From Hexactinellida sp. DTS-2022 (taxonomy: Eukaryota > Porifera > Hexactinellida): a stretch of DNA of 64,000 nt. Of this stretch, positions 56,927-64,000 are shown in pieces. The notes under the pieces were generated by a model. It saw only the letters and a program-made list of their open reading frames with translations. It did no database searches and was not told the origin of the DNA. Every line of letters starts with the position of its first letter. Within the stretch, counting starts at the first letter, position 1. The stretch is taken from positions 747,042-811,041 of the forward strand of contig JAPNXP010000010.1 of assembly GCA_028753945.1 (NCBI GenBank), in the 5' to 3' direction. Position numbers and translations under genes: made by a program.

Positions 56927-57670
56927 ATGGAAAAATCCAGGAAGATAAATTGGACTAAGGAAGAAGAGTGCGCGCTCATTGGTGAAATTGAATCTGCTGG
57001 CGACTTATTGAGAGGTTCAGGAAACAGCGCTGACCTCAATAAGAAGAAGAAGGAACTGTGGAAAACCATTACAGGCAAAGTCAACGCTGTATATGGAAAT
57101 AATAGAGGGGTAGAAGACTTAAGAAAGAAATGGAATAACCTGAAGTTAGCTTCCAAGTCAAAAGTTGATGCTAGCTTTAGGGAATCTAGAATAACCGGAG
57201 GGGGCTCAAACTCCGCTGGGATTGTCGAAGACGAAGATATATTAATTTTAGCTGCAGATAGGAGTATAAATAACTCTGATAGAATTAGAGAGATGTTTGA
57301 GACTACCCCAGCTTTTATCGGAATCTCAGGTGCTGTCGATAATTTCGTACCACCAGCAACAGCAACCAGCAGCGAACAGATTCCTCAGCTAGGCACTGTA
57401 GACGATACGTCAATTTTTTATGCTCCCGAAGAACCCAACATTAACGTTAATCGTAATGGGAAGAGAAGTAGGAAGCGAAGACGTGATCCAACAAATTATC
57501 TACGTACAACGGAGTCCCAGCAGCAGCCGGAAATGAAGGTAGCGGACTTACTCCCTTTACAGCAAGAAGTGCTGCTACAACAGATGGCTGTATTCGCAGC
57601 ACAACTTAAGCTAATTGAAGAGCAGAGGGAGTACTACAGGCTGAAACGTCAGAAGCTGTTAGAAAAATGA
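56927..57670 (+). CDS. Myb/SANT-like DNA-binding protein of a Harbinger element
   Basis: Intact 247-residue ORF in one exon. Residues ~7-80 form a Myb/SANT-like (trihelix) domain: INWTKEEECALIGEIE, KELWKTITGKVNAVYG, VEDLRKKWNNLKLASKSK with the spaced Trp residues. A basic stretch (NGKRSRKRRRDP) near residue 180 may be a nuclear signal, and a helical, Gln/Leu-rich tail (LPLQQEVLLQQMAVFAAQ, KRQKLLEK) may form a coiled coil. Harbinger transposons encode such a partner that helps the nuclease enter the nucleus and bind the ends. Here the partner survives although the nuclease is truncated. A host MSANTD-type gene is less likely given the flanking terminal repeats. Confidence 0.85.
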   Translation: MEKSRKINWTKEEECALIGEIESAGDLLRGSGNSADLNKKKKELWKTITGKVNAVYGNNRGVEDLRKKWNNLKLASKSKVDASFRESRITGGGSNSAGIVEDEDILILAADRSINNSDRIREMFETTPAFIGISGAVDNFVPPATATSSEQIPQLGTVDDTSIFYAPEEPNINVNRNGKRSRKRRRDPTNYLRTTESQQQPEMKVADLLPLQQEVLLQQMAVFAAQLKLIEEQREYYRLKRQKLLEK

Positions 57671-57974
57671 TTAAATTAGTTACTAGCTAGACTAGATAGT
57701 GTGCAGAAATATAACGATTTTACTTGTATTATGTCTACCAAATTAGAGAGTAGCATAAAAGTATACTATTATTATTACGAATCCGAAGAAATTCTTAATT
57801 TAGTCTAATACAAAATTACTTAAGCAACCTCCCTAGCTTGCTTAAAGTTCGTACTTAAGTTCGAACTTAAGTACGAACTAAAATCTTAGTGAATACCAAT
57901 CTTAGTGAATACGACTTAAGTTCGAACTTCTTAGTGAATACGGCCCCTGGTATTTTATTCATATTAGCTTCAAT

Positions 57975-59680
57975 TTATGCCTAACTCGTGTTCTGTTCCC
58001 GGTTGCAAGAGCCCCCCATTACCATGATCCTGTGTTCAAGATGCCTCAAAATCCACCAACCCTGAATCATGCCTGGACATCAGGACATGCTCTTCGTCGC
58101 GAGGATTTTGGTGACCTGAAGGTGGTCTATGTATCATGCATGTAACAACCATTTTCAGAAAGAAGACTTAGACTACACTTTCAAAGTCACAAAAGGAGAT
58201 GGTACTTTTACTGAAGTACCGCGGGCGCTGTACAAAGTTTACTCCCGGCTGCCCAGCGTATTACTCATCCTAAACCTAACAAACGGAATCGCATGTCATA
58301 CGATGCAAAAATGAAGCCTTGATGAACCAAACACTACAACTCAGCTTGAGATCCGAGAGTCAAGAGAAAGAGAAGGGAAGTTTGTAGTCAACTCTACAGG
58401 ACTTTAAAGATAAGTTAAAACCTTGATTTATTTACCTAATAGTTGATTGGTGTGATTCCGTAATGAGAGTAACATAACGTTTGTTCTCGCTAAAATGGCT
58501 GAAAAATTTTCTCAGTAGATTTGTACCTTGAAATCAATGTTTATCTATCCACCTCAGCCGAATTTAATGGACAGAGTATATCCGTTCCCATTGCTGCAAT
58601 TAGTGACATCCGAGAAATTGAATCTGTTTTGCAGGAACTTGCTTTAAAATACAACTCTATAGTTATTGTGATTATCCCCTAAGTTCGGTTGTGTATGCTT
58701 TGAAGATGTACGTCAATTATATAAATCAGAAAGAATAAGTTTAGCCAAGTTAGCTCCTCATTTGACTATGGAGTCATGTTTTCCGTCTAGCTGTCAAACT
58801 GGTTTTGAAAGTAGTTAACGAATTAACAATATCTGCGCTAACTATCCAGAATATAGAAAGAATACTCCGGAGTTTGTTGATACCCTTCTTACTGTTTGGA
58901 AATTATTCAACGTTAACACACCATTTAAAGGAATACGTTTGAACGATAATTTCTCGGACGTGACTTTTAATGACAGCGATTTCTACTTTTGACTTGTGTA
59001 GTTTTTGGTAAGATGCTTGGCAAACTTTACTAGAAAAAATTGGCAAACTGAGTAAACAAACATCACCAGTTTTAGACATGCTTGTATTGCCTTACCACAA
59101 ATTACCAACCATTTGACTCAATCTTTTGGCTTTACATATGTGTTGTCCTCCTTTCTACAGACGGATCCCTTGGACACCATTTCGGTCTATACCGTATGAT
59201 GTCGGGTTCTAATTATTACATCTATCTTCAAATCCTTGAACCGTGCATCCACTTGAACTTTCTAGCATTGTAAACATATTTACTGACCAACAAGACACTT
59301 CTTTTCAATCTATTCAGTCATTTGTCAAGTCATTTTCTTGTCCGTATTCCACTACTGATGGTGAATTCAATTTGGAGCCATTTCCTGATGAGATTCATGA
59401 CCTATCAACAATTGATTGTGATTCATAGTTGCTTCAATCATTAGCCTTTATTGCAGGCTATACTGTCCATCAGTACCTGAAACAAACAAAACCGTGTCAT
59501 GTCTATACATATGCTAACACTTGATAAATACTTTCTCCTTGATTTAAACTTGGACTCTCAGTATAAACTTCTGCAGCTAACGGACCGTGGCGGACTTAAA
59601 TATCCATCTGAGCCAGTTTTGAAATCCATTCTTGTTTTATGGAAGACCTTTAGTGCCATCGAAAACAATTAAGAGCTGTT
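57975..59680 (+). pseudogene. P-element transposase with THAP domain, decayed
   Basis: MPNSCSVPGC opens a THAP C2CH zinc finger; in shifted frames YHDPVFKMPQNPP, HAWTSGHALRRED and CNNHFQKEDLD, EVPRAL follow (58020-58230), matching the C-x4-C, Trp, C-x2-H and VP landmarks. Central parts show LAKLAPHLTMESCF and FVDTLLTVWKLFNV (~58740-58920). C-terminal P-transposase landmarks are FGLYRMMSGSNYYI (~59180), LSSIVNIFTDQQD, SLAFIAGYTVHQYLKQTKPC (~59440), and LTDRGGLKYPSEPV (~59580). Many frameshifts and stops; no intact ORF longer than ~60 residues. Confidence 0.85.
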
Positions 59681-59689
59681 GGCGAAACT

Positions 59690-60246
59690 TGTAAGTGGAC
59701 CTTCTAGAAAAATACTAGTTGAACTTCGTTATTTGGAAATCTACTTGTATTAGCGGTGTGTTTAGTTGGAACATCTTATCGAAGCTAGTCTACCGCAGCG
59801 AATTGCTTTCTTGCAAACAAAGTTAATAATTATAACTCGCTGGTTCCTTTCAAAAGCGTAAATAAAGAAATTCTCTTAATTTTTGTATTACTCTGTTTAT
59901 TCTTATTTCTATTATGTAGTTAAGTGTGTCGTGTGTCACTGCTAGAGCCAGAGAGAGAAAGAGGAGAGAGGAAAGAAAGCAAATAATTGTGTAGTATTCA
60001 CTGTATATTAATATTAGAAATTGTACTGTTTGTGTCTATTATTACTATTAAATTATGAAAATCCAATCACCGTTCTCATTATAGTTAATATTAATTACGG
60101 GCTAGCACGGCTGAGTTATGTTTACGACCTAGAGACGTATAAAGAACTTAGTAGTTCAATATAGAAAACATTAAAAAATTAAAATTTCCCATCTTCTTGT
60201 GCATCCCTGGTATATCTACTGTCAGGCCATATATAGAGTAGGCTAT
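59690..60246. other. 3' part of the P element
   Basis: Includes a short gagagaaagaggagagag purine run near 59950 and the right terminal repeat. No gene. Confidence 0.6.
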
Positions 60247-60254
60247 GATGTATG

Positions 60255-60392
60255 TATTTTTTGTATTTGCCTTAGTTGAGTAACTTAAACATAGAGCGAA
60301 AGCGCGTAAAAAGTACAAAGGATTAGTGTCTGTTTATATTAAATAGTGACGTCACTATGCCGCAATAATAAATGTTGGCGTGCTACGGGCCT
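60255..60392 (-). mobile_element. CAGGCCCGTAG MITE, truncated reverse copy
   Basis: gtattttttgtatttgcc to gcgtgctacgggcctg is the reverse complement of the first ~140 bp of the MITE at 14861. The P element (55772-60247) appears to have inserted into it; the other part was not found on the left side of the P element. Confidence 0.75.
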
Positions 60393-61875
60393 GCAATATG
60401 AGTTAATTATCATTAGATGAGCTAAATTCGAATAAATTTAGATTGGAAGCCTAAGGCCAGTGTTAAATAATAATGCAAAACTTGTTTCAGCTCCACCAAC
60501 CGAATCATATTTTTTCTACCGCACTTTATTGTCATTATTGTCAATTTTGTTGTAGATTAGTTATTAACACACTCTAAAAGAACCATAATTAGCTGGTAAC
60601 AAAAGCAGAAATTATGACAAGCATTATTACCCAACGATTGCATACTTTATAAAAAAGCTCTCACAAATTATAATATATTTGCAAAGCAAGTTATTAAAAT
60701 ATATCGTCATCCAATAATGAGATAATGATAGTGAGATGCCGCCCGCCCGCATCCTCAGATAGACTTCATGTAGAGCTGAAACAATATTACCATTAACACT
60801 GGCCTAAATGTGTGAATAAAATTAGGGCTGAAACGAATATACCGAAAATTGGAATATTCATTCGAAATGATTGAATAAATATTCGTTTTGAAACGAATAT
60901 TATACTGAAACGAGTATAATACCACTATTTGTATACTAATTTTGGTCTTGGAACAACATGAGTTTTGGAGAAATCGTAAATATAAATTCCTACCTTTTTT
61001 GTGTCAACTTGTGTCTAATACACTTTGTAACGATGATTAAATTATTCAATGATTAATTAACATCAAAAACCTTTGTGAAACTTAATTTTATTTGTGTTGG
61101 TCAATATATGCTAGTTTAAAGTTCAAAGCTAAGAGCCACATACGCAATAATACATTGGAAATTTACACAAAAATAATAAAATAATAATTTACCTTTTCTT
61201 GTAAAAAATAATATCACAAAAAGAGTAAACTCCTATTCTAATCAAAATGCTCTGTAAGCTTATTTATTGATAACTACATGTATACTTAAAATTTGGATGA
61301 ATTGAATTCCTATTATGTCATAGTGATTACTTTTCCTGAGAACTTGTTATGACATTCTATTGACTGGAATTTCTCATGGTGAGTTAATCTACTTGAGACT
61401 GTAAAAGCCAAATACAAATGTTTTGTTTTGTAATTTTTGCTTACCTGCAAAGGAAGAAATGTTTCATCTATCTATCTATCTACTGATCTTTGTCCTTATA
61501 TCCTCTTCAATTATTTTAAATTTGTCCCTAATCATCTACATCCAGCCGAACTATATACATATATAGTAGATTAAATACTTAGATAATAAAGTTTGCCCTA
61601 ATCCTAGTATGTATTGTTTCATTAGTTTATTATTAATTTAATTAAGAATAGTTACTTATAGCTTCGAAAATTCCAGTACAGATGTAAACAATTAGCTGTG
61701 ACAGAACTATTAGCTATTTAATATATAAAAGTCTCAAGGTAAAAGAGAGTTACTATTAATCTTAAACCCGACAAGTTTAATTAATAACACAACTGTATCT
61801 CACCTACCTTATACTCCCTAATGTCGTAACCATTCTACCGTCAATGCTACCTAACTTGAATGTGTTAAGATAAAT
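60393..61875. other. AT-rich region, no gene seen
   Basis: Contains an inverted motif cluster (gaaacgaatat, atattcgttttgaaacg) at ~60830-60905 that could be one end of a MITE, and a tctatctatcta microsatellite near 61470. No coding signal. Confidence 0.55.
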
Positions 61876-62148
61876 CAGGCCCGTAGCACGCCAACATTTA
61901 TTGGTGCGGCATAGTGACGTCACCATATTTATTATAAACAGACGTGAATCTTTTGTACTTAATTAATACGCGATTTTACTCTATGTTTTAAGTTACTCAA
62001 AAGGGGAAATACACAGTTGTGTTTACCTATACCATTATGCCGCTCCTATAGTTGTCGGCGACTTAAATGTGTCCCCGAATATTTTGTGGTCACCAAAATT
62101 ATTGGTGCGGCCATGGCCGCACCTGCCGCACCTACTCCTACGGCCCTG
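61876..62148. mobile_element. CAGGCCCGTAG MITE, copy 2
   Basis: Starts caggcccgtagcacgccaac, ends cctacggccctg; shorter than copy 1 (273 versus 429 bp) by an internal deletion. The first ~44 codons of the long ORF starting at 62017 lie in this repeat and should not be taken as host protein. Confidence 0.8.
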
Positions 62149-63150
62149 AGATTGCATCAATCAGAAGACGCACAGTGGTATCATGTTATTCCCAGCAGTT
62201 TCGAGAATACTCATATTTGGTATTTAGATCTGAAAGGAATACGACACTTCTATAGTTACCAGTTTGCTAACTTGGAACATTTGATAAAAAAGTATTTGTC
62301 CAAAATTTTTACTGATTTCACATTTGAAGATAACGCCCTATATGGATTAGATGGGTTGACATGTTTATCTAATCTGTACTTGCAAACAAATTTAGATTTG
62401 GTTTCCAAAGAGACATTTCCTAGTCTAACACGATTCGATTTATACGATTCTTCTATAACTACACTCGAACAGAGATTTTCTGAGAGACACAAAGAATTGT
62501 CCAGAATAACTGGTGATTCTGTTCCATTCCATTGTGATTGTCAGATTCAGATGGCATGGGTTAATCATGTTGTTAATAATCTAGGTTGGGAAGTTACTGG
62601 CAGTATGGCACGTGTGAAACTCCTTCCAGTTTGAATGGAAACTCAATAAGTAATAGTTCCAATTACGCTATCTGTACACTCCAATCTTATCATTGTTTCC
62701 ACTTCCAGGATACTTTCATTTGTCCTGTGAGGACCTGTGTAACACAGCAGATACACACCATATGAAACTAACAGCTTATGTGATGTTAACGAGTGCACTG
62801 GTTCCAACAACTGTGATCATAACTGTATTAACACACTTGGTTCCTATTCATGTTCCTGTTTATCTGGATTCAGTCTTAATCTCCCTTATTTCTGTGTAGA
62901 TATTAACGTGCACTGATACCAATATTTGTGAGCATAGCTGTATTATTAACATCCTTGGTTCCTATTCATGTTCCTGTTTATCTGGATTAGTCTTAATCTC
63001 CCTTATTTCTGTGTAGATATTGACGAGTGCACTGATACCAACATTTGTGAGCATAATTGTATTAACACAGCTGGTTCCTATAGCTATTAATGTTCCTCTT
63101 TATCTGGATACACACTACAACTTGATCTACTCACCTGTATCCCTTCGGAA
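62149..63150 (+). pseudogene. LRR plus calcium-binding EGF protein, relic
   Basis: Extracellular-type protein. Leucine-rich repeat part: VIPSSFENTHIWYLDLKGI, LTCLSNLYLQTNLDLVSKET, SLTRFDLYDSSI, then an LRR C-terminal cap SVPFHCDCQIQMAWVN. A frameshift near 62605 hides the rest of the cap (GTCETPSSLNGNS in the next frame). Three calcium-binding EGF modules follow: DVNECTGSNNCDHNC (62784 on), a second that lost two bases of its DINEC start (~62905) and has further indels, and a third, DIDECTDTNICEHNCINT (~63018), with TAA inside SYSY. It ends in CIPSE followed by gtaagt, a splice donor. A MITE sits directly at its 5' edge. Three independent lesions favour a pseudogene. Confidence 0.8.
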
Positions 63151-63627
63151 GTAAGTACCTTACTTGTTCAATATCTTTCTGTATAATCTCTCTCTTGCTT
63201 ATGTCACTCATCGTATAGGATATTGCATAACCAACTTCTCTATTTATCACTTACTTCTTTCGAATCTTCTTTTAAAATATAATTTTTATTCTTATATTGT
63301 TTTTAACTTATCTTGATTTTTCACTTTCCTATACTCAATCTTTTATTTGTTTATTTATTTATTGGTACTCTTCCTACACTCACTAATATTTGATAATAAA
63401 TTCCTATTTGCTATTTGTTACTTTTATATTCAAAATCAAATTATATTTGACACTGCCATCTCATGTGATTTATATTACCTTTATTTGTAGACCGTCTATA
63501 AATTTTGCAGAACCGTAGCCCCAATCTTCTATGGGATTATAAGTAAATACTATTTAAGTCACATATTTACCTTTTAAATATCCATTTAAATATCTGAACA
63601 TTATGTAACACAATACGACATGCAATA
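63151..63627. other. Putative intron or intergenic AT-rich DNA
   Basis: Follows the gtaagt donor at ~63151. Pyrimidine-rich on the plus strand to about 63450; no further exon recognised. Confidence 0.5.
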
Positions 63628-64000
63628 TACAGTACCCGGACAAAAGTATTCGACCACCCAACATTTCCCCTTTGAAAATAGTACTATAGTAGGCATAATA
63701 ATAGTGTTCAATGTATTAAAACTTTATGACATATCGCTATTTTGATTTCAGATTCGTATTTTACGCATTCGAATTACCCATTGTAGATGCTTTCAAATTG
63801 ATTACATATAAATTCGGTTTAAAATTATCATCAAATGGCAACATGTGCCACCTGTTCCCAATCTCCCATAGTGGCAATTTGGGAAAAGTGGTGCATAATG
63901 GCACAGGATGATTATCTTTAACCAAATCAAAAAGGGAATGAATTGAATGCTTCAACAATTGATTATTCGAATGCGCAGAATACGAATTTGCAAACGAAAT
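63628..64000. mobile_element. Left end of a Tc1/mariner-like element
   Basis: TA-cagtacccggacaaaagtat followed by tcgaccaccc resembles Tc1-type terminal repeats (CAGT...CAAAAGT). The right end is not in the window. No transposase motif in the ~370 bp shown, so it could be a MITE. Confidence 0.6.

Larger units (their letters stand above)
55996..57946. mobile_element. PIF/Harbinger element nested in the P element
   Basis: Starts gggccgtattcactaagaag, ends cttcttagtgaatacggccc; CTG occurs at both flanks (55993-55995, 57947-57949), a 3 bp duplication. Ends carry repeated cttaagttcgaacttaag palindromes. Contents: the 3' end of a Harbinger nuclease, a minisatellite and a complete Myb/SANT-type gene. 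It separates the P left end from the THAP start. Its own transposase lacks most of the catalytic region. Confidence 0.87.
55772..60247 (+). mobile_element. P-superfamily (THAP) DNA transposon
   Basis: Starts catagcctactctatatatgg and ends with the inverse (about 31 bp perfect terminal repeat, through cctgacagta). Flanked by perfect 7 bp duplications ATGTATG (55765-55771, 60248-60254). It carries a decayed THAP-domain transposase and a Harbinger element. P elements start with CAT and make 7-8 bp duplications, consistent with this. The P-type foldbacks at 18001 and 35876 share its ends. Confidence 0.92.

Noticed and set aside
62017..62148. N-terminal 44 codons (MCLPIPLCRSY...) of the 205-residue ORF as host protein start
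   Set aside because: This stretch is a dispersed MITE that also occurs at 14861; host homology begins at about 62149.

Overview
The window is AT-rich, intron-containing eukaryotic DNA dominated by mobile elements. Three host-type coding loci are visible: a 7-transmembrane ORF, a lipoxygenase fragment, and an LRR plus calcium-binding EGF relic. Together with the P/THAP, Harbinger, Ginger, MULE, hAT, pogo-like, CR1/L2-type LINE and Crypton-like sequences, they point to an invertebrate, probably early-branching, animal such as a sponge or cnidarian. That placement is inference; no rRNA, tRNA or mitochondrial marker is present to fix it. I saw no prokaryotic operon, CRISPR array or structural RNA gene.

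Layout. 1-8.8 kb and 31.8-34.9 kb: tandem-like arrays of roughly 0.85-1.5 kb units, each carrying a ~112 bp imperfect hairpin; the second array is interrupted by a 780 bp hAT-like insert. 9-23.4 kb: a graveyard of MULE transposases. One has been split, without loss of reading frame, by a 4.6 kb Ginger-like element (integrase plus OTU protease). Another has been split by a 3.7 kb MULE with a perfect 9 bp target duplication, which itself holds a foldback and a pogo-like element. 23.4-28.8 kb: minisatellite, a Helitron-like element with a 166 bp hAT MITE inside it, and AT-rich DNA without genes. 28.4-30.5 kb: an intact 373-residue 7TM ORF facing an inverted copy of its own C-terminal region. 35-37 kb: pogo-like and P-type foldback elements. 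37.8-42.3 kb: a decayed LINE interrupted at exactly CCGG by a 1.26 kb palindrome-ended element. 42.5-43.9 kb: a hAT element with a nested MITE. 44.9-45.7 kb: a lipoxygenase gene fragment with its metal ligands still present but a frameshift. 46.4-48.7 kb: a Helitron-like element with 142 bp tandem repeats and a 20-bp-class minisatellite. 48.8-51.0 kb: a three-exon zinc-finger plus tyrosine-recombinase gene of Crypton type. 51-54.8 kb: minisatellite and a four-deep nest of elements. 55.8-60.2 kb: a P-superfamily element with THAP and transposase remnants, holding a Harbinger element. 61.9-63.2 kb: a MITE next to the LRR-EGF relic. 63.6 kb: the left end of a mariner-like element.

How it works together: most coding capacity is transposition machinery, largely broken, accompanied by many non-autonomous derivatives whose ends match those of the coding elements. 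The clearest case is a set of P-type foldbacks that share termini and 7 bp target duplications with the P/THAP element. Insertion order can be read from target-site duplications; in three cases removing the insert and one duplication restores the host reading frame.
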